Made by a program: the position numbers and the translations under genes
The notes under the pieces: generated by a model
The model's input: only the letters and a program-made list of their open reading frames with translations
Databases searched by the model: none
Told to the model about the DNA's origin: nothing
From: Mageeibacillus sp. UBA4314
GTDB lineage: Bacteria > Bacillota > Clostridia > Saccharofermentanales > Saccharofermentanaceae
DNA length: 64,000 nucleotides
Direction: 5' to 3'
Assembly: GCA_002394605.1 (NCBI GenBank)
Contig: DGUI01000011.1
Coordinates: 62,001-126,000, forward strand
Part shown: piece by piece, positions 18,476 to 26,167 of the stretch
How the letters are laid out: every line of letters starts with the position of its first letter
Numbering within the stretch: position 1 is the stretch's first letter

Positions 18476-20263
18476 TCAGACTTCGTGCCTAACCTTCTCA
18501 CTGATCTCCTTAAGCATTACCTCAGCGAGCTGATCAACACTCATGGAACCGAGCTTGCCGTCAAATCTCGAGCTTACGGCGCAAGTCTTGTCCGCAACTT
18601 CCTGATCGCCGATGACGGCGGTGTAGATGACCTTCTGCAGATTAGCTTCACGGATTTTTTTGCCTAGCTTCTCGGATCTGTCATCTACAGTTGCCTTGAT
18701 ACCACGCTTCTTCAACGCATCGCAAACCTCAAAAGCATAATCGTAATGAGCATCAGAGATAGGAAGGATCCTTACCTGCTCGTCTGCCATCCAGAGAGGA
18801 AGCCATCCGGCATATTTCTCAATAAGGTATGCCAGTGTTCTCTCATAGCAGCCAAGGCTTGTTCTGTGAATGATATAAGGAGTCTTGCGTGAACCATCCT
18901 TGTCGATGTATTCCATACCGTACTTCTGTGCAAGGAGCATATCGATCTGGATAGTAACGAGAGTATCTTCCTTACCGAAAACGTTCTTATACTGGATGTC
19001 GAGCTTAGGACCATAGAAAGCTGCTTCATCGATACCGATATCGTATTTAACGCCAAGATCATCCAGGATCTTGCCCATTGCATCCTGAGCCACCTCCCAC
19101 TGCTCTGCCGTTCCTTCGTACTTGTTCTTAGGATTTGCCGGATCCCACTGGGAGAACCTGAATGTACAATCATCAAGCAAACCTACAGTGCCAAGCATGT
19201 ATTTCGCAAGGTCAAGACATTCCTTGAATTCTTCTTCAAGCTGGTCAGGTCTGATGATGTAATGACCCTCGGAGATAGTGAACTGACGGACTCTGATAAG
19301 GCCGTGCATCTCACCGGAATCCTCGTTACGGAAGAGTTTGGAAGTCTCTGTCAAACGCATGGGAAGATCACGGTATGATCTCTGTCTGTTGAGGAATACC
19401 TGGTACTGGAACGGACAAGTCATCGGGCGGAGAGCAAAGCACTCTTTGGTCTCGTCATCCTGATCAGCCTTGTCACCCATTACAAACATGCCGTCACGGT
19501 AGTGATCCCAGTGTCCCGATATCTTGTAGAGATCACGCTTAGCGAAATAAGGAGTCATTGTCAGCTGGCATCCTCTCTCCTGCTCAACGTCTTCTACCCA
19601 GCGCTGCAGAGTCTGGATAACCCTTGCACCCTTAGGGCAGATGATGGGAAGTCCCTGACCGATATAATCAACAGTCGTGAAATATTCCAGCTCACGGCCG
19701 AGCTTGTTGTGATCACGCTTCTTGGCCTCTTCAAGCCTGTCGAGGTGCTCCTTGAGCATTCCCTTATCAGGATAGCTTGTGCCGTAGATCCTGGTGAGCA
19801 TCTTTCTGGATGAATCACCTCTCCAGTAAGCACCTGCAACAGAGATGAGTTTAAAAGCCTTGATAACGCCGGTGCTCTCTACATGAGGCCCTGCGCAAAG
19901 ATCAGTGAAATCACCCTGCTTATAGAAAGAGATAACGGCGTCCTCGGGAAGGTCATTGATCAGCTCAACCTTGTAATCCTCGTTCTTCTCCTGCATGAAC
20001 TTGATGGCCTCAGCCCTCGGAAGTTCAAATCTCTCGAGAGGCAGGTTTTCCTTAACGATCTTCTTCATCTCATCTTCAATGAGCTTCAGATCATCATTTG
20101 TAAAACCGCCCTCCTTATCGAAATCATAATAGAATCCGTCATCGATCGCAGGTCCAATGGCAAGCTTTGTCTCAGGCCATAACCTCTTAACTGCCTGTGC
20201 AAGGATATGGGAAGTAGTATGTCTGTAGTTCTTCCTGTCCTGCTCGTTGTTAAAATCAAACAT
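18476..20263 (-). CDS. thrS: Threonyl-tRNA synthetase lacking the TGS domain
   Basis: A 595-residue class II synthetase charging tRNA-Thr. The start is ATG 20261-20263 after GAAGGAGG; the frame upstream runs through the T-box terminator and is not coding. The protein opens directly at the N2 editing domain (RHTTSHILA with its HxxxH, then DLCAGPHVES and YWRGDSSRKML), so the ~60-residue N-terminal TGS domain of E. coli ThrRS is absent. Catalytic motifs and zinc ligands remain: RPMTCPFQ, FTISEGHYI and HRTSLGCYER, then the anticodon-binding domain (VRILPISDAHYDYA). Controlled by a T-box leader, so expression rises when uncharged tRNA-Thr accumulates. Confidence 0.96.
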   Translation of the reverse strand: MFDFNNEQDRKNYRHTTSHILAQAVKRLWPETKLAIGPAIDDGFYYDFDKEGGFTNDDLKLIEDEMKKIVKENLPLERFELPRAEAIKFMQEKNEDYKVELINDLPEDAVISFYKQGDFTDLCAGPHVESTGVIKAFKLISVAGAYWRGDSSRKMLTRIYGTSYPDKGMLKEHLDRLEEAKKRDHNKLGRELEYFTTVDYIGQGLPIICPKGARVIQTLQRWVEDVEQERGCQLTMTPYFAKRDLYKISGHWDHYRDGMFVMGDKADQDDETKECFALRPMTCPFQYQVFLNRQRSYRDLPMRLTETSKLFRNEDSGEMHGLIRVRQFTISEGHYIIRPDQLEEEFKECLDLAKYMLGTVGLLDDCTFRFSQWDPANPKNKYEGTAEQWEVAQDAMGKILDDLGVKYDIGIDEAAFYGPKLDIQYKNVFGKEDTLVTIQIDMLLAQKYGMEYIDKDGSRKTPYIIHRTSLGCYERTLAYLIEKYAGWLPLWMADEQVRILPISDAHYDYAFEVCDALKKRGIKATVDDRSEKLGKKIREANLQKVIYTAVIGDQEVADKTCAVSSRFDGKLGSMSVDQLAEVMLKEISEKVRHEV

Positions 20264-20293
20264 CTTTATATCCTCCTTCAAAATTTTAAGCAA

Positions 20294-20542
20294 TAAAAAA
20301 ACCATGTTCCCAACACTTTGGGATGCATGGCTGCACGGTTCCACCCAAATTGCACGGCATAAGCCGTACCACTTAATTAGACTGTAACGGAGTCAACCGG
20401 CGCGGGTTACGGCAAGTGCCTTTACCCCTGCTGCTATCCAGGTTGTATATGAACGACAGTTCCGCGGGGCTTCCAGCCTGTGGCACCCGGTTCTCTGAGG
20501 ACCTGCTACCGGTCATACGTGTCCTGAGTCAACGCATTTATT
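20294..20542 (-). promoter_or_regulatory. T-box riboswitch leader of thrS
   Basis: The minus strand carries the T-box sequence TGGGTGGAACCGTGCA (20332-20347), which pairs with the CCA end of uncharged tRNA. Right after it is the competing terminator: CCATG...CATGG (20302-20306/20326-20330) with an inner TCCCAA/TTGGGA stem and seven T (20295-20301). About 190 bases of stem I and linker structure precede it. The specifier codon could not be fixed by eye; Thr is inferred from the downstream gene. Confidence 0.9.
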
Positions 20543-20548
20543 GTGAGT

Positions 20549-20576
20549 AGTTTACTACATAAAAAGTGTAAGTCAA
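20549..20576 (-). promoter_or_regulatory. Promoter of the thrS leader
   Basis: TTGACT (20571-20576), 16 bases, TAAACT (20549-20554) on the minus strand, just upstream of the leader. Confidence 0.55.
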
Positions 20577-20591
20577 GAGTAACAACAAAGA

Positions 20592-22340
20592 TTATTTAAG
20601 CCTTCCGGGGTCATCTACGCCGGAGAAACTGTCGTACAGGATGATAAGATCATCACGCATCTGAAGGAAGATCAGTCCAAGATCCGGATCAAAGTGCTTG
20701 CCAAGCCCTTCCTTGATGATATCAAAAGCCTGATCGTAGCTCATCTGCTCCTTGTAATACCTCTTGCTCATGAGCGCATCGAAAACATCAGCCAGGGCCA
20801 TGATCCTTGCCTCAAAAGGTATCATCCTTCCCCTGAGACCGTCAGGATAGCCTGAGCCGTCATATTTCTCATGATGATAATGAGCAACATTGGATGCGAT
20901 CCTTACGAACTCCTTATCATCAACGTCAGCAAGGACCTGCTGCACGATCTCAGCGCCGACTGCTGCGTGGCGCTGCATCTCTTTATACTCTTCGTCAGAC
21001 AGTGCTGATGTCTTGCGTAGGATCCTGTCATCAACGGCGATCTTACCGAGGTCATGAAGAGGTGCGGCATTGATCACGTTACTCCAGTAAGTCTCCGGCC
21101 TGTTGAACTTACCGCTGGCCTTGATGGCATCGACGAACAACTGGACTGTTGCACTCGTTCTGTTGATGTGGCCACCCGTGGAGTTGTCACGGGATTCGAT
21201 CATGGACGCCATTCCCAGGATTACGGAACCTTGCAGGTTTTCTGCTCTCTTTGTCTGCCTCTCAGCTTCCTGCTTCAGCCTGACACCTGTATAGCTCAAT
21301 TCGTTGATATAATTGATCTGTTCTGTCTCATCGATGACTTCGATGAGATAACCCATGATGACTTTCTTAAATCCGAATGTGATGGGAGTTAAGACACACT
21401 TGATGTGGATATTGTATTCAAGATTGCTCTCATTGATTATGAAGTCCTTGGAATACAAGCTGTTAGGCTTGATCGTTGACGAGAGTTTCTTGACCCACCT
21501 TAAGATCTCGTTAAGAGTGAAACTGTTCGTGATGATCGCAGTATCGACCCTTGTATCGCCAAGATCAGGGAAAAGGCTGATGGCTGCTTTGTTGCAGGCA
21601 GCAAGATTAAACCTGCTGTCGAGCGTAAAGTATCCTCTCTTCTCCTTCTCAGACAGGTTCTTCTGCACATTGGACGTGACGTCGTACAGCTGGAACTGTC
21701 TTGCTGTAGCAACGAGCGCGATCTCACAAAGGAGATATGAGAACGATACTACACTATGATTGATCTTGAACAGAGATGATGCTGCATATGCAAACAGTGT
21801 GATCAGGAAATACATCACGAAAGCGCTCATCGTCTTCCTTGACACAGTCTTCTTCTTGACGAGAACGTTTATGACAAAGAACACGCAGAGAGCTACTTCA
21901 ACAAAAAGGACTCCCAATCTCACATAATAGCCTATGCCCGGCTCGTTATTGAGCTTCATGGGTGACATTGCATCATAGTATGAATACGAATAATAGAACC
22001 TGTATTTATATGACAGCAATATGGTCACATAGACGCCGGCATTCAGGATAAAAAGGATGAGATTTAGCCATGTGGGGGTCTTATTGCCGGTAAAATCAGA
22101 AATAATGAATACGAGTATCAAAGGCAGGAATATTCCGCCTATGTAAGCTATCGCATTGGCAAAAAGGCTACTCTGCAGGTCATCTGCAGCATCGAAGAAA
22201 TAGTATCCTACATTGGTGACCGTTATGACAAATGAGGCAAGGATATATAAGGGGTTGATACCCTTACTGGCATTATGTATAAGATATACGGTGCAGATGG
22301 CGGACAGGACCGCTACTGCAAGCAAGCTATAAGTATACAT
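20592..22340 (-). CDS. Seven-helix membrane sensor with PAS-like and HD-GYP domains
   Basis: A 582-residue predicted cyclic-di-GMP phosphodiesterase. About seven transmembrane helices fill residues 1-220, a layout like the N-terminal 7TM module of some histidine kinases; a PAS-like segment (about 240-350) and a short coiled coil follow. The C-terminal HD-GYP domain has the HD pair in PLHDLGKIAVDD, further histidines in QRHAAVGAEI and AHYHHEKYDGSGYPDG, and ALADVFDAL. The intact HD and GYP motifs suggest an active enzyme; the input signal is unknown. Divergent from birA, with a CGCGCG palindrome between them. ATG follows GCGAGG. Confidence 0.88.
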   Translation of the reverse strand: MYTYSLLAVAVLSAICTVYLIHNASKGINPLYILASFVITVTNVGYYFFDAADDLQSSLFANAIAYIGGIFLPLILVFIISDFTGNKTPTWLNLILFILNAGVYVTILLSYKYRFYYSYSYYDAMSPMKLNNEPGIGYYVRLGVLFVEVALCVFFVINVLVKKKTVSRKTMSAFVMYFLITLFAYAASSLFKINHSVVSFSYLLCEIALVATARQFQLYDVTSNVQKNLSEKEKRGYFTLDSRFNLAACNKAAISLFPDLGDTRVDTAIITNSFTLNEILRWVKKLSSTIKPNSLYSKDFIINESNLEYNIHIKCVLTPITFGFKKVIMGYLIEVIDETEQINYINELSYTGVRLKQEAERQTKRAENLQGSVILGMASMIESRDNSTGGHINRTSATVQLFVDAIKASGKFNRPETYWSNVINAAPLHDLGKIAVDDRILRKTSALSDEEYKEMQRHAAVGAEIVQQVLADVDDKEFVRIASNVAHYHHEKYDGSGYPDGLRGRMIPFEARIMALADVFDALMSKRYYKEQMSYDQAFDIIKEGLGKHFDPDLGLIFLQMRDDLIILYDSFSGVDDPGRLK

Positions 22341-22370
22341 ATTAACCTCGCATTGTTATCTGATTTAATT

Positions 22371-22399
22371 TTACCATTTTCGCGCGAAAAACATATAAT
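22371..22399 (+). promoter_or_regulatory. birA promoter with embedded palindrome
   Basis: TTACCA (22371-22376), 17 bases, TATAAT (22394-22399). The spacer contains the perfect 14-bp palindrome TTTTCGCGCGAAAA (22377-22390), placed where a bound protein would block polymerase. The same site lies close to the start of the divergent HD-GYP gene. Confidence 0.65.
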
Positions 22400-22428
22400 A
22401 ATATAAAAAGTTTTCATTCGGGGGCATT

Positions 22429-23412
22429 ATGACAAAAGATGATGTGCTGGCAATACTGATCAACTCGGACGGCTATATTTCGGGCGAGACCATAAGCAGC
22501 AGGATAGGTGTCACAAGAGCAGCCGTGAACGGAGCCGTCAAGGCACTGAAGACCGACGGATGCATCATTACCTCCGTAACTAACAGGGGCTATAAGCTCG
22601 AATCCTGCCCTGACAAGCTGTTTGCAGGCGAAGTCTATTCATATCTGGATGAACAGCGCAGGTCCTCCATAATCTGCGTTGCAAGTACTGATTCCACCAA
22701 CAATATGCTCAAGGAAATGCTCAAAGACAGCCCGGTGTCCGGAACATGCATCATCGCAAACGAACAGACAGGCGGTCGCGGCAGGATGGGCAGGACTTTC
22801 ATCTCCCCTCCTGATACCGGCATCTATATGTCGATGATCCTCAGGCCCGAAGGATCATTTACCGACATGAGCGAGATAACAGCCTGGACTGCAGTTGCCG
22901 TTCACAATGCGATCCTTAGCGCTTACGGCATCAATACTGACATCAAGTGGGTCAACGACTTGTTCCTGGGCGGCAAAAAGACAACCGGCATCCTGACAGA
23001 GCTCTCGATCGAGGGCGAGATCGGTGTCGTCAGCAATGTGATCGTGGGCATCGGGATCAATGTAAACCAGTCCCGTGACAGTTTCCCGGAGGAACTGCGT
23101 GACATTGCAACATCTCTGTCTGCCGGTTCAGGCACAGCAAAGCTTAACCGCGCCAGACTTGCCGCAGAAGTTATAAAAGAACTCGACAGGATGATGACAT
23201 TATGGCCGCAAGGCAAGGAGCAATACCTTGAGACATACAGGAATTGCTGCCTTACCATTGGCAAAGACGTCGATGTCATCAACTATTCCACCGGTGTATC
23301 GAGACCGGGCAGAGCACTTGATGTCAACCCTGACTTCTCACTGAAGGTCATATTCGAAGACGGCCATACAGAAGATGTCAGGAGCGGAGAAGTCAGTGTC
23401 AGACGCAGATAA
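22429..23412 (+). CDS. birA: Biotin-protein ligase / biotin repressor BirA
   Basis: A 327-residue bifunctional BirA. An N-terminal winged helix (residues 1-65, ISSRIGVTRAAVNGAVKALK) would bind biotin operators; the catalytic domain has the biotinyl-AMP loop GGRGRMGR and KWVNDL, with an intact C-terminal domain. It activates biotin with ATP and attaches it to carboxylase carrier lysines. No biotin synthesis genes are in the window. Its last 14 bases overlap the convergent comEA gene. Confidence 0.95.
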   Translation: MTKDDVLAILINSDGYISGETISSRIGVTRAAVNGAVKALKTDGCIITSVTNRGYKLESCPDKLFAGEVYSYLDEQRRSSIICVASTDSTNNMLKEMLKDSPVSGTCIIANEQTGGRGRMGRTFISPPDTGIYMSMILRPEGSFTDMSEITAWTAVAVHNAILSAYGINTDIKWVNDLFLGGKKTTGILTELSIEGEIGVVSNVIVGIGINVNQSRDSFPEELRDIATSLSAGSGTAKLNRARLAAEVIKELDRMMTLWPQGKEQYLETYRNCCLTIGKDVDVINYSTGVSRPGRALDVNPDFSLKVIFEDGHTEDVRSGEVSVRRR

Positions 23413-24043
23413 GGTCCTTGATCCTGTTGAACTTGCTCTCACCTATTCCGGACACATTCCTTATGTCTTCGATCTTGCCGAACCTGTGATCAGCCCTGTA
23501 ACTGATGATCGACTTTGCAAGACTCTCACCGATCCCCGGAAGCGTCATAAGACCGGCCTGATCTGCCGTGTTGATGTTGACAAGTCCGTTGTTCACCTCA
23601 GAACTCAAGTTGCCCTGATCGTTGGATGGTTTTCTTAAGATACAGCTGTCGCCTTCATCGAGATTATCCTCGTTCGGAATGAACAGAGACATATTGTCAT
23701 TGATCCTGTATACAAGATCCAGATGATCAAGAGCTGCTCCTTCAGTAAATCCGCCGGCAAGTTCTGCAACGTCATTAAGGATGATCCCCGGACTGACATT
23801 ATATATCCCCGGGTTATTCACTTCCCCGCAGATGTAGACACTGATCTGTCCGGCTGCCGTTGCTGATGCCGCAGAAGATGCCACTGACGTAGCCGCAGTC
23901 TGCTGTTCCTGACCGGTGATCATTATGCCGCTGTGGTTGTTCTTTATGACAAACTTATACACGACCCCTGCTGCAACAATAAGTACAAAAGCCAGTATGT
24001 ATTTAAGTGATGTAGCGGGGTGTTTTTGTGACCCCCGGTTCAT
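23399..24043 (-). CDS. comEA: ComEA-like competence DNA-binding protein
   Basis: A 214-residue membrane-anchored protein. One N-terminal helix (YILAFVLIVAAGVVYKFVI) anchors it; a Ser/Ala/Thr linker, an SLBB domain (ISVYICGEVNNPGIYNV) and a C-terminal helix-hairpin-helix pair (VNINTADQAGLMTLPGIGES and IRNVSGIGESKFNRI) follow. This is the ComEA architecture that captures double-stranded DNA at the cell surface. comEB/comEC are not adjacent. It lies two bases after an XRE-type regulator gene, suggesting co-transcription, and overlaps birA by 14 bases tail to tail. Confidence 0.92.
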   Translation of the reverse strand: MNRGSQKHPATSLKYILAFVLIVAAGVVYKFVIKNNHSGIMITGQEQQTAATSVASSAASATAAGQISVYICGEVNNPGIYNVSPGIILNDVAELAGGFTEGAALDHLDLVYRINDNMSLFIPNEDNLDEGDSCILRKPSNDQGNLSSEVNNGLVNINTADQAGLMTLPGIGESLAKSIISYRADHRFGKIEDIRNVSGIGESKFNRIKDLICV

Positions 24044-24045
24044 GA

Positions 24046-24318
24046 TCAGCTCCTGTCGACGAACTTGATCTCGATGTCTTTGCCGAGAGCCGCTGCAAGC
24101 TTGATCATTATTCCAATCGACAGATTGAACTTGCCGTTCTCGATCCTGGCGATATTAGCCCTCTCGACATTTGCCATCTTAGACAGCTGTGTCTGCGACA
24201 GTTCCTTCTCCTTGCGGAGCTCTCTTAAGTTTGCTCCGAACATGACTCTTCCAGTGTGCTGTACATCCTCGATAAGGATATTGGCGCCGTTAATGTCTGT
24301 AATGTAATCCTGCTTCAT
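24046..24318 (-). CDS. XRE-family helix-turn-helix regulator
   Basis: A 90-residue DNA-binding protein: a 25-residue N-terminal extension, then a Cro/CI-type helix-turn-helix (LRELRKEKELSQTQLSKMAN...IARIENGKFNLSIGIMIKLAAALG) and a short C-terminal IEIKFVDRS. It looks like the antitoxin/repressor class, but no toxin gene is adjacent. Its own promoter contains a perfect palindrome just past the -10 box, so autorepression is likely, and comEA two bases downstream would be controlled with it. ATG follows AAGGAGCGCAT. Confidence 0.85.
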   Translation of the reverse strand: MKQDYITDINGANILIEDVQHTGRVMFGANLRELRKEKELSQTQLSKMANVERANIARIENGKFNLSIGIMIKLAAALGKDIEIKFVDRS

Positions 24319-24334
24319 ATGCGCTCCTTAATCC

Positions 24335-24379
24335 GTGTCCTATTGGACACATTATATTACGGCGAAAGAGAGGATTCAA
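24335..24379 (-). promoter_or_regulatory. Promoter and palindromic operator of the XRE-comEA operon
   Basis: Minus strand TTGAAT (24374-24379), 17 bases, TATAAT (24351-24356). Directly after the -10 box lies the palindrome GTGTCC-AATA-GGACAC... written on the plus strand as GTGTCCTATTGGACAC (24335-24350), arms GTGTCC/GGACAC. It covers the expected transcription start, a typical repressor position. Confidence 0.75.
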
Positions 24380-24391
24380 CACTAAAAATGC

Positions 24392-26089
24392 TTATTTTCC
24401 TAACATAGATTTAAGGTCTTCAATAAATCCCTTGTAATCATCAGGAAGTTCAAGATCAGGCTTGTCATCAATGGCCATACCCAAGGAAGATGTGTTATCT
24501 AACACTTTTTGCATCTTATCAGGGATACTCAAAGCACGTTCAATGCAGTATTCAGCACTGTTATAATCATTATTCTGCAGATACAAGGCAATCGATATCC
24601 TGAGCATTTCCAGGTAATCAACATATTCATCTTTGCTATACTTACTGTAACCGATCGCTTTTTCCTTGTAATCGATCATTCGCTTTATATCGCCTTCAGC
24701 AAAAGCAATCCTGGCTTTCGCGTTATTGGCAAGAGAAGCATTTGCATTACGGGCCAGAATGCTGTCTGCGATCTTTTCCAGTGAAGCATCATCAAGATCA
24801 GTTGTAAGAAGTTTGTTCTGAATCTCTGTATAACCCGGATGCATAGATAAGGCACTTTTGTAATTGCCACAGTAACCAAGAAACGAAGAAATACCAAAAT
24901 ACAAAGAACCTAAGCACAACACTGCAGAAACTATAGATACTGCATACCTTAAGATATGTGAATATGACTTTATCTCTTTCTCCTGCTTGCACATCAACGA
25001 TATCGCAGCAAGCGTAAAAGCCAGGAATTGCATATCAAGATCAAAGACCATATGCAAAGCAATAAAGATCAACATTACTCTGATCTTTTTATCAGCTTTG
25101 ATTAGAGCTCTGATAAATGAGGCAATGACTGCTATTCCGGGAATCAATCCAATATCTAGGAATACCTGCAGAAGATCATTATGAACATGGATAACACTGT
25201 AGACTCCTGTCTGAAATGCCCCCTGTGTATAGTAATAACCGTAGTAACCCAGTCCAAAAGGATTCTTAAGAATAACCGGCAAAGCATCACAATAATATAG
25301 AAGTCTTCCCTTCAGAGTGCTGTTTTCAGTGATCGAAGTGAAGATCCTGGTAACTGAACCGTTATTGCCGATGATCAAATAAAGGATTGCTAAGGATATC
25401 AAAACAGCGCCCATTGAAGCAAGGATTATTATCTTTACCTTCCGTTCTTTTACCGTAAAGACAATATAGAATGCATAGAACACTGCAAGTACTATAACAG
25501 CTCTGCTTCCGGATAGAACGATTCCGGCCGTCAGTATGGTCATCATTATCCATTCTCTGATCATAAGCTTATCAGATGACAAAACGATCATGATACCTAC
25601 TAGCAGGAACATCGCATAAACATTGGGATATTCAAAGAATCCGCCAAATCTTCCTCTGACGAAGATATGTCCCTTCATGCTTTCGAAAAAGGCCAAAGGA
25701 ATGCTTATCAAAGTCATAACAGCGCCGGAATAAGGAAGAAATCTAAGAAGCTGTAACGGTCTTATCTCCCCTGTCTGATCTATAGCAAGAACAAATAGAG
25801 GCAACGGAAGAAACTTCACAAATCCCAGCAGAGCCATGCCACTGTCTACCGCCCAGAAGTAACTTAGCAAGTAGAATAGAGGGATCAATAGTGCCATGAT
25901 CAAAACAGTTTTCGATCTGATAACCAAAACGCGCCTGGTGACCAGTGCAACAACGATCATAACAACGAGGAACGACGAAACAATAGCAGACTGCCACTCA
26001 TAAAAGACGCCGGTAATAAAGGGTATTACCGCTATAAACAGCTGCAAGATCCTGACATAGATATCCGTTGTTCTATTAGTGAAAACCAT
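24392..26089 (-). CDS. O-antigen-ligase/polymerase-like membrane protein
   Basis: About 565 residues with 11-12 transmembrane helices, a large loop holding FEYPNVYAMF and GSRAVIVL, and the Wzy_C-type segment NPFGLGYYGYYYTQG...VHNDLLQVFLDIGLIPG characteristic of the O-antigen ligase family (PF04932-like). The last ~160 residues are soluble and helical, resembling TPR repeats. In Gram-positives such proteins are thought to polymerise or attach surface glycans. No glycosyltransferase cluster surrounds it. The first in-frame ATG (26131) sits inside the preceding terminator; ATG 26087-26089 lies six bases after a TATAAT box, so the message may be leaderless. Confidence 0.8.
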   Translation of the reverse strand: MVFTNRTTDIYVRILQLFIAVIPFITGVFYEWQSAIVSSFLVVMIVVALVTRRVLVIRSKTVLIMALLIPLFYLLSYFWAVDSGMALLGFVKFLPLPLFVLAIDQTGEIRPLQLLRFLPYSGAVMTLISIPLAFFESMKGHIFVRGRFGGFFEYPNVYAMFLLVGIMIVLSSDKLMIREWIMMTILTAGIVLSGSRAVIVLAVFYAFYIVFTVKERKVKIIILASMGAVLISLAILYLIIGNNGSVTRIFTSITENSTLKGRLLYYCDALPVILKNPFGLGYYGYYYTQGAFQTGVYSVIHVHNDLLQVFLDIGLIPGIAVIASFIRALIKADKKIRVMLIFIALHMVFDLDMQFLAFTLAAISLMCKQEKEIKSYSHILRYAVSIVSAVLCLGSLYFGISSFLGYCGNYKSALSMHPGYTEIQNKLLTTDLDDASLEKIADSILARNANASLANNAKARIAFAEGDIKRMIDYKEKAIGYSKYSKDEYVDYLEMLRISIALYLQNNDYNSAEYCIERALSIPDKMQKVLDNTSSLGMAIDDKPDLELPDDYKGFIEDLKSMLGK

Positions 26090-26095
26090 AACGAG

Positions 26096-26101
26096 ATTAT
26101 A
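26096..26101 (-). promoter_or_regulatory. -10 box immediately before the ligase-like gene
   Basis: TATAAT on the minus strand, six bases before ATG 26089. The -35 position (26119-26124) reads TTATTT and is poor. Confidence 0.4.
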
Positions 26102-26122
26102 GCATAGGTGAAAGCCATAAAT

Positions 26123-26150
26123 AACGGCCATCCCTCAAGGGACGGCCGTT
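26123..26150 (-). terminator. Terminator of the LRR surface-protein gene
   Basis: AACGGCC/GGCCGTT stem with an inner TCCC/GGGA stem (loop about TTGA), 18 bases past the stop at 26168, followed by ATTTAT on the minus strand. Confidence 0.7.
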
Positions 26151-26167
26151 GCATTTCTTTTCAAGCA

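Noticed and set aside
20264..20344. N-terminal extension of ThrRS
   Set aside because: Runs through the T-box terminator hairpin; the ATG at 20263 has the real ribosome site.
24046..24318. Type II toxin-antitoxin pair
   Set aside because: The XRE protein resembles an antitoxin but no toxin-sized gene adjoins it; the next gene is comEA.
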